Source of the DNA: Andrena cerasifolii
Taxonomy: Eukaryota > Arthropoda > Insecta > Hymenoptera > Andrenidae
NCBI RefSeq assembly: GCF_050908995.1
Contig: NW_027484993.1
Span: 1-64,000, forward strand
Length of the DNA: 64,000 bases
Direction of reading: 5' to 3'
A program made the translations under genes and the position numbers. The notes beneath the pieces are model-generated. The model did no database searches and was not told the origin of the DNA. It saw only the letters and a program-made list of their open reading frames with translations. Position 1 is the stretch's first letter. Each line of letters begins with the position of its first letter. Below are positions 26,621 to 39,480 of this stretch, piece by piece.

Positions 26621-29600
26621 AATATCGGTTCTAATATCGGTTTCAATATCGGTTTTTCAATATCGGTTTTTCAATATCGGTTTTTCAATATCGGTTTTTC
26701 AATATCGGTTCTAATATCGGATTCAATATCGGTTTTTCAATATCGGTTTTTCAATATCGGTTTTTCAATATCAGTTTTTCGATATCAGTTTTTCAATATT
26801 TGCTTTACAATATCGGTTTTTCAATATCGGTTCTAATATCGGAATCAATATCGGTTTTTCAATATCGGTTCTAATATCGGATTCAATATCGGTTTTTCAA
26901 TATCGGTTTTTTCAATATCAGTTTTTCGATATCATTTTTTCAATATTTGTTTTCAATATCGGTTTTTCAATATTTGTTCTCCAATATCGGATTCAATATC
27001 GGTTTTTCAATATCGGTTTTTCAATATCGGTTTTTCAATATCGGTTTTTCAATATCAGTTTTTCGATATCAGTTTTTCAATATTTGCTTTACAATATCGG
27101 TTTTTCAATATCGGTTCTAATATCGGAATCAATATCGGTTTTTCAATATCGGTTCTAATATCGGATTCAATATCGGTTTTTCAATATCGGTTTTTCAATA
27201 TCAGTTTTTCGATATCAGTTTTTCAATATTTGTTTTTCAATATCGGTTTTTCAATATTTGTTCTCCAATATCGGTTTTTGAATATCGGTTCTAATATCGG
27301 ATTCAATATCGGTTTTTCAATATCAGTTTTTCAATATTTGTTTTTCAATATCGGTTTTTGAATATTTGTTCTCCAATATCGGTTTTTCAACATCGGTTCT
27401 AATATCGGATTCAATATAGGTTTTTCAATATCGGTTCTAATATCGGATTCAATATCGGTTTTTCAATATCGGTTTTTCAATATCGGTTCTAATATCGGAT
27501 TCAATATCGGTTTTTCAATATCGGTTTTGCAATATCAGTTTTTCGATATCAGTTTTTCAATATCGGTTTTTCAATATTTGTTCTCCAATATCGGTTTTTG
27601 AATATCGATTCTAATATCGGATTCAATATCGGTTTTTCAATATCAGTTTTTCGATATCAGTTTTTCAATATTTGTTTTTCAATATCGGTTTTTCAATATC
27701 GGTTCTAATATCGGATTCAATATCGGTTTTTCAATATCGGTTTTTCAATATCGGTTTTTCAATATCAGTTTTTCGATATCAGTTTTTCAATATTTGCTTT
27801 ACAATATCGGTTTTTCAATATCGGTTCTAATATCGGAATCAATATCGGTTTTTCAATATCGGTTCTAATATCGGATTCAATATCGGTTTTTCAATATCGG
27901 TTTTTCAATATCAGTTTTTCGATATCAGTTTTTCAATATTTGTTTTTCAATATCGGTTTTTCAATATTTGTTCTCCAATATCGGTTTTTGAATATCGGTT
28001 CTAATATCGGATTCAATATCGGTTTTTCAATATCAGTTTTTCAATATTTGTTTTTCAATATCGGTTTTTGAATATTTGTTCTCCAATATCGGTTTTTCAA
28101 TATCGGTTCTAATATCGGATTCAATATAGGTTTTTCAATATCGGTTCTAATATCGGATTCAATATCGGTTTTTCAATATCGGTTTTTCAATATCGGTTCT
28201 AATATCGGATTCAATATCGGTTTTTCAATATCGGTTTTGCAATATCAGTTTTTCGATATCAGTTTTTCAATATCGGTTTTTCAATATTTGTTCTCCAATA
28301 TCGGTTTTTGAATATCGATTCTAATATCGGATTCAATATCGGTTTTTCAATATCAGTTTTTCAATATTTGTTTTTCAATATCGGTTTTTGAATATTTGTT
28401 CTCCAATATCGGTTTTTCAATATCGGTTCTAATATCGGATTCAATATAGGTTTTTCAATATCGGTTCTAATATCGGATTCAATATCGGTTTTTCAATATC
28501 GGTTTTTCAATATCGGTTCTAATATCGGATTCAATATCGGTTTTTCAAAATCGGTTTTGCAATATCAGTTTTTCGATATAGGTTTTTCAATATCGGTTTT
28601 TCAATATCGGTTCTAATATCGGATTCAATATCGGTTTTTCAATATCGGTTTTGCAATATCAGTTTTTCGATATAGGTTTTTCAATATCGGTTTTTCAATA
28701 TCGGTTCTAATATCGGTTTCAATATCGGTTTTTCAATATCAGTTTTTCGATATCAGTTTTTCAATATTTGGTTTTCAATATCGGTTTTTCAATATCGGTT
28801 CTAATATCGGTTTCAATATCGGTTTTTCAATACGGTTTTTCAATATCGGTTTTTCAATATCAGTTTTTCAATATTTGTTCTCCAATATCGGTTTTTGTAT
28901 ATCGGTTCTAATATCGGATTCAATATCGGTTTTTCAATATCAGTTTTTCAATATTTGTTTTTCAATATCGGTTTTTGAATATTTGTTCTCCAATATCGGT
29001 TTTTCAATATCGGTTCTAATATCGGATTCAATATAGGTTTTTCAATATCGGTTCTAATATCGGATTCAATATCGGTTTTTCAATATCGGTTTTGCAATAT
29101 CAGTTTTTCGATATAGGTTTTTCAATATCGGTTTTTCAATATCGGTTCTAATATCGGATTCAATATCGGTTTTTCAATACGGTTTTTCAATATCGGTTTT
29201 TCAATATCAGTTTTTCAATATTTGTTCTCCAATATCGGTTTTTGAATATCGGTTCTAATATCGGATTCAATATCGGTTTTTCAATATCGGTTTTTCAATA
29301 TCAGTTTTTCAATATTTGTTCTCCAATATCGGTTTTTGAATATCGGTTCTAACATCGGATTCAATATCGGTTTTTCAATATCGGTTTTTCAATATCGGTT
29401 TTTCAATATCAGTTTTTCGATATCAGTTTTTCAATATTTGTTTTTCAATATCGGTTTTTCAATATCGGTTCTAATATCGGATTCAATATCGGTTTTTCCA
29501 TATCGGTTCTAATATCGGATTCAATATCGGTTTTGCAATATCAGTTTTTCGATATAGGTTTTTCAATATCGGTTTTTCAATATCGGTTTTTCAATATCGG

Positions 29601-31365
29601 TTTTTCAATATCAGTTTTTCAATATTTGTTCTCCAATATCGGTTTTTGAATATCGGTTCTAATATCGGATTCAATATCGGTTTTTCAATATCAGTTTTTC
29701 GATATCAGATTTTCAATATTTGTTTTTCAATATCGGTTTTTCAATATCGGTTTTTCAATATCAGTTTTTCGATATCAGTTTTTCAATATTTGTTTTTCAA
29801 TATCGGTTTTTCAATATCGGTTCTAATATGGGATTCAATATCGGTTTTTCAATATCGGTTTTTCAATATCGGTTTTTCAATATCGGTTTTTCAATATCGG
29901 TTTTTCAATATCAGTTTTTCGATATCAGTTTTTCAATATTTGCTTTACAATATCGGTTTTTCAATATCGGTTCTAATATCGGAATCAATATCGGTTTTTC
30001 AATATCGGTTCTAATATCGGATTCAATATCGGTTTCTCAATATCGGTTTTTCAATATCAGATTTTCAATATCGGTTTTTCAATATCAGTTTTTCAATATT
30101 TGTTCTCCAATATCGGTTTTTGAATATCGGTTCTAATATCGGATTCAATATCGGTTTTTCAATATCGGTTTTTCAATATCAGTTTTTCAATATTTGTTCT
30201 CCAATATCGGTTTTTGAATATCGGTTCTAACATCGGATTCAATATCGGTTTTTCAATATCGGTTTTTCAATATCGGTTTTTCAATATCAGTTTTTCGATA
30301 TCAGTTTTTCAATATTTGTTTTTCAATATCGGTTTTTGAATATCGGTTCTAATATCGGATTCAATATCGGTTTTTCCATATCGGTTCTAATATCGGATTC
30401 AATATCGGTTTTGCAATATCAGTTTTTCGATATAGGTTTTTCAATATCGGTTTTTCAATATCGGTTTTTCAATATCGGTTTTTCAATATCAGTTTTTCAA
30501 TATGTGTTCTCCAATATCGGTTTTTGAATATCGGTTTTTCAATATCAGTTTTTCAATATTTGTTCTCCAATATTGGTTTTTGAATATCGGTTCTAATATC
30601 GGATTCAATATCGGTTTTTCAATATTAGTTTTTCGATATCAGATTTTCAATATTTGTTTTTCAATATCGGTTTTTCAATATCGGTTTTTCAATATCAGTT
30701 TTTCGATATCAGTTTTTCAATATTTGTTTTTCAATATCGGTTTTTCAATATCGGTTCTAATATGGGATTCAATATCGGTTTTTCAATATCGGTTTTTCAA
30801 TATCGGTTTTTCAATATCAGTTTTTCGATATCAGTTTTTCAATATTTGCTTTACAATATCGGTTTCTCAATATCGGTTCTAATATCGGAATCAATATCGG
30901 TTTTTCAATATCGGTTCTAATATCGGATTCAATATCGGTTTCTCAATATCGGTTTTTCAATATCAGTTTTTCGATATCAGTTTTTCAATATTTGTTTTTC
31001 AATATCGGTTTTTCAATATTTGTTCTCCAATATCGGTTTTTGTATATCGGTTCTAATATCGGATTCAATATCGGTTTTTCAATATCAGTTTTTCAATATT
31101 TGTTTTTCAATATCGGTTTTTGAATATTTGTTCTCCAATATCGGTTTTTCAATATCGGTTCTAATATCGGATTCAATATAGGTTTTTCAATATCGGTTCT
31201 AATATCGGATTCAATATCGGTTTTTCAATATCGGTTTTGCAATATCAGTTTTTCGATATCAGTTTTTCAATATTTGGTTTTCAATATCGGTTTTTCAATA
31301 TCGGTTCTAATATCGGTTTCAATATCGTTTTTTCAATATCGGTTTTTCAATATCGGTTCTAATAT
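26610..31365 (+). repeat. 4.75-kb tandem duplication, copy 1
   Basis: Many landmarks recur 4,756 bp later: 27,354, 28,064, 28,384, 29,646, 29,720, 30,336, 30,502 and 30,654. The extreme left is offset by an extra A monomer near 27,000 (shift 4,770) and by missing units near 26.7 kb. Private changes include an aatattgg near 30,571. A rare ttcatttttt-type junction (gatatcattttttc) occurs in both copies. The two copies abut head to tail. Confidence 0.85.
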
Positions 31366-34300
31366 CGGTTTCAATATCGGTTTTTCAATATCGGTTTTTC
31401 AATATCGGTTTTTCAATATCAGTTTTTCGATATCATTTTTTCAATATTTGTTTTTCAATATCGGTTTTTCAATATCGGTTCTAATATCGGATTCAATATC
31501 GGTTTTTCAATATCGGTTTTTCAATATCGGTTTTTCAATATCAGTTTTTCGATATCAGTTTTTCAATATTTGCTTTACAATATCGGTTTTTCAATATCGG
31601 TTCTAATATCGGAATCAATATCGGTTTTTCAATATCGGTTCTAATATCGGATTCAATATCGGTTTTTCAATATCGGTTTTTCAATATCAGTTTTTCGATA
31701 TCATTTTTTCAATATTTGTTTTTCAATATCGGTTTTTCAATATTTGTTCTCCAATATCGGATTCAATATCGGTTTTTCAATATCGGTTTTTCAATATCGG
31801 TTTTTCAATATCAGTTTTTCGATATCAGTTTTTCAATATTTGCTTTACAATATCGGTTTTTCAATATCGGTTCTAATATCGGAATCAATATCGGTTTTTC
31901 AATATCGGTTCTAATATCGGATTCAATATCGGTTTTTCAATATCGGTTTTTCAATATCAGTTTTTCGATATCAGTTTTTCAATATTTGTTTTTCAATATC
32001 GGTTTTTCAATATTTGTTCTCCAATATCGGTTTTTGAATATCGGTTCTAATATCGGATTCAATATCGGTTTTTCAATATCAGTTTTTCAATATTTGTTTT
32101 TCAATATCGGTTTTTGAATATTTGTTCTCCAATATCGGTTTTTCAACATCGGTTCTAATATCGGATTCAATATAGGTTTTTCAATATCGGTTCTAATATC
32201 GGATTCAATATCGGTTTTTCAATATCGGTTTTTCAATATCGGTTCTAATATCGGATTCAATATCGGTTTTTCAATATCGGTTTTGCAATATCAGTTTTTC
32301 GATATCAGTTTTTCAATATCGGTTTTTCAATATTTGTTCTCCAATATCGGTTTTTGAATATCGATTCTAATATCGGATTCAATATCGGTTTTTCAATATC
32401 AGTTTTTCGATATCAGTTTTTCAATATTTGTTTTTCAATATCGGTTTTTCAATATCGGTTCTAATATCGGATTCAATATCGGTTTTTCAATATCGGTTTT
32501 TCAATATCGGTTTTTCAATATCAGTTTTTCGATATCAGTTTTTCAATATTTGCTTTACAATATCGGTTTTTCAATATCGGTTCTAATATCGGAATCAATA
32601 TCGGTTTTTCAATATCGGTTCTAATATCGGATTCAATATCGGTTTTTCAATATCGGTTTTTCAATATCAGTTTTTCGATATCAGTTTTTCAATATTTGTT
32701 TTTCAATATCGGTTTTTCAATATTTGTTCTCCAATATCGGTTTTTGAATATCGGTTCTAATATCGGATTCAATATCGGTTTTTCAATATCAGTTTTTCAA
32801 TATTTGTTTTTCAATATCGGTTTTTGAATATTTGTTCTCCAATATCGGTTTTTCAATATCGGTTCTAATATCGGATTCAATATAGGTTTTTCAATATCGG
32901 TTCTAATATCGGATTCAATATCGGTTTTTCAATATCGGTTTTTCAATATCGGTTCTAATATCGGATTCAATATCGGTTTTTCAATATCGGTTTTGCAATA
33001 TCAGTTTTTCGATATCAGTTTTTCAATATCGGTTTTTCAATATTTGTTCTCCAATATCGGTTTTTGAATATCGATTCTAATATCGGATTCAATATCGGTT
33101 TTTCAATATCAGTTTTTCAATATTTGTTTTTCAATATCGGTTTTTGAATATTTGTTCTCCAATATCGGTTTTTCAATATCGGTTCTAATATCGGATTCAA
33201 TATAGGTTTTTCAATATCGGTTCTAATATCGGATTCAATATCGGTTTTTCAATATCGGTTTTTCAATATCGGTTCTAATATCGGATTCAATATCGGTTTT
33301 TCAAAATCGGTTTTGCAATATCAGTTTTTCGATATAGGTTTTTCAATATCGGTTTTTCAATATCGGTTCTAATATCGGATTCAATATCGGTTTTTCAATA
33401 TCGGTTTTGCAATATCAGTTTTTCGATATAGGTTTTTCAATATCGGTTTTTCAATATCGGTTCTAATATCGGTTTCAATATCGGTTTTTCAATATCAGTT
33501 TTTCGATATCAGTTTTTCAATATTTGGTTTTCAATATCGGTTTTTCAATATCGGTTCTAATATCGGTTTCAATATCGGTTTTTCAATACGGTTTTTCAAT
33601 ATCGGTTTTTCAATATCAGTTTTTCAATATTTGTTCTCCAATATCGGTTTTTGTATATCGGTTCTAATATCGGATTCAATATCGGTTTTTCAATATCAGT
33701 TTTTCAATATTTGTTTTTCAATATCGGTTTTTGAATATTTGTTCTCCAATATCGGTTTTTCAATATCGGTTCTAATATCGGATTCAATATAGGTTTTTCA
33801 ATATCGGTTCTAATATCGGATTCAATATCGGTTTTTCAATATCGGTTTTGCAATATCAGTTTTTCGATATAGGTTTTTCAATATCGGTTTTTCAATATCG
33901 GTTCTAATATCGGATTCAATATCGGTTTTTCAATACGGTTTTTCAATATCGGTTTTTCAATATCAGTTTTTCAATATTTGTTCTCCAATATCGGTTTTTG
34001 AATATCGGTTCTAATATCGGATTCAATATCGGTTTTTCAATATCGGTTTTTCAATATCAGTTTTTCAATATTTGTTCTCCAATATCGGTTTTTGAATATC
34101 GGTTCTAACATCGGATTCAATATCGGTTTTTCAATATCGGTTTTTCAATATCGGTTTTTCAATATCAGTTTTTCGATATCAGTTTTTCAATATTTGTTTT
34201 TCAATATCGGTTTTTCAATATCGGTTCTAATATCGGATTCAATATCGGTTTTTCCATATCGGTTCTAATATCGGATTCAATATCGGTTTTGCAATATCAG

Positions 34301-36122
34301 TTTTTCGATATAGGTTTTTCAATATCGGTTTTTCAATATCGGTTTTTCAATATCGGTTTTTCAATATCAGTTTTTCAATATTTGTTCTCCAATACCGGTT
34401 TTTGAATATCGGTTCTAATATCGGATTCAATATCGGTTTTTCAATATCAGTTTTTCGATATCAGATTTTCAATATTTGTTTTTCAATATCGGTTTTTCAA
34501 TATCGGTTTTTCAATATCAGTTTTTCGATATCAGTTTTTCAATATTTGTTTTTCAATATCGGTTTTTCAATATCGGTTCTAATATGGGATTCAATATCGG
34601 TTTTTCAATATCGGTTTTTCAATATCGGTTTTTCAATATCGGTTTTTCAATATCGGTTTTTCAATATCAGTTTTTCGATATCAGTTTTTCAATATTTGCT
34701 TTACAATATCGGTTTTTCAATATCGGTTCTAATATCGGAATCAATATCGGTTTTTCAATATCGGTTCTAATATCGGATTCAATATCGGTTTCTCAATATC
34801 GGTTTTTCAATATCAGATTTTCAATATCGGTTTTTCAATATCAGTTTTTCAATATTTGTTCTCCAATATCGGTTTTTGAATATCGGTTCTAATATCGGAT
34901 TCAATATCGGTTTTTCAATATCGGTTTTTCAATATCAGTTTTTCAATATTTGTTCTCCAATATCGGTTTTTGAATATCGGTTCTAACATCGGATTCAATA
35001 TCGGTTTTTCAATATCGGTTTTTCAATATCGGTTTTTCAATATCAGTTTTTCGATATCAGTTTTTCAATATTTGTTTTTCAATATCGGTTTTTGAATATC
35101 GGTTCTAATATCGGATTCAATATCGGTTTTTCCATATCGGTTCTAATATCGGATTCAATATCGGTTTTGCAATATCAGTTTTTCGATATAGGTTTTTCAA
35201 TATCGGTTTTTCAATATCGGTTTTTCAATATCGGTTTTTCAATATCAGTTTTTCAATATGTGTTCTCCAATATCGGTTTTTGAATATCGGTTTTTCAATA
35301 TCAGTTTTTCAATATTTGTTCTCCAATATCGGTTTTTGAATATCGGTTCTAATATCGGATTCAATATCGGTTTTTCAATATTAGTTTTTCGATATCAGAT
35401 TTTCAATATTTGTTTTTCAATATCGGTTTTTCAATATCGGTTTTTCAATATCAGTTTTTCGATATCAGTTTTTCAATATTTGTTTTTCAATATCGGTTTT
35501 TCAATATCGGTTCTAATATGGGATTCAATATCGGTTTTTCAATATCGGTTTTTCAATATCGGTTTTTCAATATCAGTTTTTCGATATCAGTTTTTCAATA
35601 TTTGCTTTACAATATCGGTTTCTCAATATCGGTTCTAATATCGGAATCAATATCGGTTTTTCAATATCGGTTCTAATATCGGATTCAATATCGGTTTCTC
35701 AATATCGGTTTTTCAATATCAGTTTTTCGATATCAGTTTTTCAATATTTGTTTTTCAATATCGGTTTTTCAATATTTGTTCTCCAATATCGGTTTTTGTA
35801 TATCGGTTCTAATATCGGATTCAATATCGGTTTTTCAATATCAGTTTTTCAATATTTGTTTTTCAATATCGGTTTTTTGAATATTTGTTCTCCAATATCG
35901 GTTTTTCAATATCGGTTCTAATATCGGATTCAATATAGGTTTTTCAATATCGGTTCTAATATCGGATTCAATATCGGTTTTTCAATATCGGTTTTGCAAT
36001 ATCAGTTTTTCGATATCAGTTTTTCAATATTTGGTTTTCAATATCGGTTTTTCAATATCGGTTCTAATATCGGTTTCAATATCGTTTTTTCAATATCGGT
36101 TTTTCAATATCGGTTCTAATAT
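31366..36122 (+). repeat. 4.75-kb tandem duplication, copy 2
   Basis: Second copy, abutting the first. Differences seen by eye are few: aataccgg near 34,391, aatatcgg near 35,327 where copy 1 has aatattgg, and an extra T near 35,875 that moves the shift to 4,757. Such similarity over 4.7 kb implies very recent duplication, or an assembly duplication. Confidence 0.85.
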
Positions 36123-36861
36123 GGGATTCAATATCGGTTTTTCAATATCGGTTTTTCAATATCGGTTTTTCAATATCAGTTTTTCGATATCAGTTTTTCA
36201 ATATTTGTTTTTCAATATCGGTTTTTCAATATCGGTTCTAATATCGGATTCAATATCGGTTTTTCCATATCGGTTCTAATATCGGATTCAATATCGGTTT
36301 TGCAATATCAGTTTTTCGATATAGGTTTTTCAATATCGGTTTTTCAATATCGGTTTTTCAATATCGGTTTTTCAATATCAGTTTTTCAATATTTGTTCTC
36401 CAATATCGGTTTTTGAATATCGGTTCTAATATCGGATTCAATATCGGTTTTTCAATATCAGTTTTTCGATATCAGATTTTCAATATTTGTTTTTCAATAT
36501 CGGTTTTTCAATATCGGTTTTTCAATATCAGTTTTTCGATATCAGTTTTTCAATATTTGTTTTTCAATATCGGTTTTTCAATATCGGTTCTAATATGGGA
36601 TTCAATATCGGTTTTTCAATATCGGTTTTTCAATATCGGTTTTCAATATCGGTTTTTCAATATCGGTTTTTCAATATCAGTTTTTCGATATCAGTTTTTC
36701 AATATTTGCTTTACAATATCGGTTTTTCAATATCGGTTCTAATATCGGAATCAATATCGGTTTTTCAATATCGGTTCTAATATCGGATTCAATATCGGTT
36801 TCTCAATATCGGTTTTTCAATATCAGATTTTCAATATCGGTTTTTCAATATCAGTTTTTCA

Positions 36862-37710
36862 ATATTTGTTCTCCAATATCGGTTTTTGAATATCGGTTCT
36901 AATATCGGATTCAATATCGGTTTTTCAATATCGGTTTTTCAATATCAGTTTTTCAATATTTGTTCTCCAATATCGGATTTGAATATCGGTTCTAACATCG
37001 GATTCAATATCGGTTTTTCAATATCGGTTTTTCAATATCGGTTTTTCAATATCAGTTTTTCGATATCAGTTTTTCAATATTTGTTTTTCAATATCGGTTT
37101 TTGAATATCGGTTCTAATATCGGATTCAATATCGGTTTTTCCATATCGGTTCTAATATCGGATTCAATATCGGTTTTGCAATATCAGTTTTTCGATATAG
37201 GTTTTTCAATATCGGTTTTTGAATATCGGTTTTTCAATATCAGTTTTTCAATATTTGTTCTCCAATATCGGTTTTTGAATATCGGTTCTAATATCGGATT
37301 CAATATCGGTTTTTCAATATTAGTTTTTCGATATCAGATTTTCAATATTTGTTTTTCAATATCGGTTTTTCAATATCGGTTTTTCAATATCAGTTTTTCG
37401 ATATCAGTTTTTCAATATTTGTTTTTCAATATCGGTTTTTCAATATCGGTTCTAATATGGGATTCAATATCGGTTTTTCAATATCGGTTTTTCAATATCG
37501 GTTTTTCAATATCAGTTTTTCGATATCAGTTTTTCAATATTTGCTTTACAATATCGGTTTTTCAATATCGGTTCTAATATCGGAATCAATATCGGTTTTT
37601 CAATATCGGTTCTAATATCGGATTCAATATCGGTTTCTCAATATCGGTTTTTCAATATCAGTTTTTCGATATCAGTTTTTCAATATTTGTTTTTCAATAT
37701 CGGTTTTTCA
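36862..37710 (+). repeat. 850-bp tandem duplication, copy 1
   Basis: Landmarks at 37,101 and 37,349 recur 850 bp later. The left part is offset by one base because this copy has a 13-bp gatttgaatatcg near 36,976 where copy 2 has the 14-bp gtttttgaatatcg. Confidence 0.8.
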
Positions 37711-38585
37711 ATATTTGTTCTCCAATATCGGTTTTTGAATATCGGTTCTAATATCGGATTCAATATCGGTTTTTCAATATCGGTTTTTCAATATCAGTTT
37801 TTCAATATTTGTTCTCCAATATCGGTTTTTGAATATCGGTTCTAACATCGGATTCAATATCGGTTTTTCAATATCGGTTTTTCAATATCGGTTTTTCAAT
37901 ATCAGTTTTTCGATATCAGTTTTTCAATATTTGTTTTTCAATATCGGTTTTTGAATATCGGTTCTAATATCGGATTCAATATCGGTTTTTCCATATCGGT
38001 TCTAATATCGGATTCAATATCGGTTTTGCAATATCAGTTTTTCGATATAGGTTTTTCAATATCGGTTTTTGAATATCGGTTTTTCAATATCAGTTTTTCA
38101 ATATTTGTTCTCCAATATCGGTTTTTGAATATCGGTTCTAATATCGGATTCAATATCGGTTTTTCAATATTAGTTTTTCGATATCAGATTTTCAATATTT
38201 GTTTTTCAATATCGGTTTTTCAATATCGGTTTTTCAATATCAGTTTTTCGATATCAGTTTTTCAATATTTGTTTTTCAATATCGGTTTTTCAATATCGGT
38301 TCTAATATGGGATTCAATATCGGTTTTTCAATATCGGTTTTTCAATATCGGTTTTTCAATATCAGTTTTTCGATATCAGTTTTTCAATATTTGCTTTACA
38401 ATATCGGTTTTTCAATATCGGTTCTAATATCGGAATCAATATCGGTTTTTCAATATCGGTTCTAATATCGGATTCAATATCGGTTTCTCAATATCGGTTT
38501 TTTCAATATCAGTTTTTCGATATCAGTTTTTCAATATTTGTTTTTCAATATCGGTTTTTCAATATTTGTTCTCCAATATCGGTTT
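37711..38585 (+). repeat. 850-bp tandem duplication, copy 2
   Basis: Adjacent second copy. It has an extra T (six-T run) near 38,490 and stops matching near 38,585, where it reads gtttttgtatatcg against gtttttgaatatcg. It is the last well-ordered domain 1 block before the junction. Confidence 0.8.
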
Positions 38586-38760
38586 TTGTATATCGGTTCT
38601 AATATCGGATTCAATATCGGTTTTTCAATATCAGTTTTTCAATATTTGTTTTTCAATATCGGTTTTTGAATATTTGTTCTCCAATATCGGTTTTTCAATA
38701 TCGGTTCTAATATCGGATTCAATATAGGTTTTTCAATATCGGTTCTAATATCGGATTCAA

Positions 38761-39480
38761 TATCGGTTTTTCAATTCGGTTTTGCAATATCAGTTTTCGA
38801 TATCAGTTTTTCAATATTTGGTTTTCAATATCGGTTTTTCAATATCGGTTCTAATATCGGTTTCAATATCGTTTTTTCAATATCGGTTTTTCAATATCAG
38901 TTTTTCGATATCAGTTTTTCAATATTTGTTTTTCAATATCGGTTTTTCAATATCGGTTCTAATATCGGTTTCAATATCGGTTTTTCAATATCAGTTTTTT
39001 CGATATAGGTTTTTCAATAACGGTTTTTCAATATCGGTTTTTCAATATCAGTTTTTCAATATTTGGTTTTCAATATCGGTTTTTTGAATATCGGTTCTAA
39101 TATCGGTTCAATATCGGTTTTTCAATATCAGTTTTTCAATATTTGTTTTTCAATATCGGTTTTTCAATATCGGTTCTAATATCGGTTTCAATATCGGTTT
39201 TTCAATATCGGTTTTTCAATATCGGTTTTTCAATATCGGTTTTTCAATATCGGTTTTTTCAATATCAGTTTTTCAATATCGGTTCTAATATCGGTTTCAA
39301 TATCGGTTTTTCAATATCGGTTTTTCAATATCAGTTTTTCGATATCAGTTTTTCAATATTTGTTTTTCAATATCGGTTCTAATATCGGATTCAACATCGG
39401 TTTTTCAATATCGGTTCTAATATCGGATTCAATATCGGATTCAATACCGGTTTTTCAATATCGGTTTTTCAATATCAGTT
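38761..39480 (+). repeat. Irregular junction between satellite domains 1 and 2
   Basis: The last J and I units lie just left of here, and the domain 2 markers Y, Z and X begin further right (40,089, 40,998 and 41,092). The stretch has an unusual density of off-length monomers: gtttttcaattcg near 38,767, a four-T run near 38,794, six-T runs near 38,995, 39,080 and 39,255, a caataacgg variant near 39,016, and gttcaatatcg near 39,104. Each breaks the 14/12-bp register. This fits an older, poorly homogenised edge between two amplified domains, but homopolymer-length assembly errors could give part of the same picture. Boundaries are approximate. Confidence 0.6.

Larger units (their letters stand above)
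1..38760 (+). repeat. Domain 1 of the satellite (J/N/I-marked higher-order repeats)
   Basis: This part is defined by units seen only here: gctttacaatatcg (J; for example at 191, 887, 9,316, 27,086 and last at 38,393), gaatcaatatcg (N, which follows J directly or after one or two units) and gtttttgaatattt (I; from 447 to about 38,662). The phrase B-C-D recurs constantly. Further typical elements are gattcaatatag followed by A, the L-M pair, gttctaatatgg, and attctaatatcg after gtttttgaatatcg, which creates ATCGAT sites. Phrases of 306/320 and 710 bp between successive I units recur, and 0.2-5.5 kb blocks are duplicated on top. Apart from the short segment near 26.4 kb, markers typical of domain 2 are rare or absent. 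Confidence 0.85.

Noticed and set aside
26930..26960. Frameshift or deletion in a gene
   Set aside because: The T6 and T4 runs here only change monomer length inside the satellite; there is no coding context.
38761..39480. Transposon insertion or unique sequence at the domain junction
   Set aside because: The odd stretches still resolve into variant monomers; there are no terminal repeats, target-site duplication or foreign sequence.
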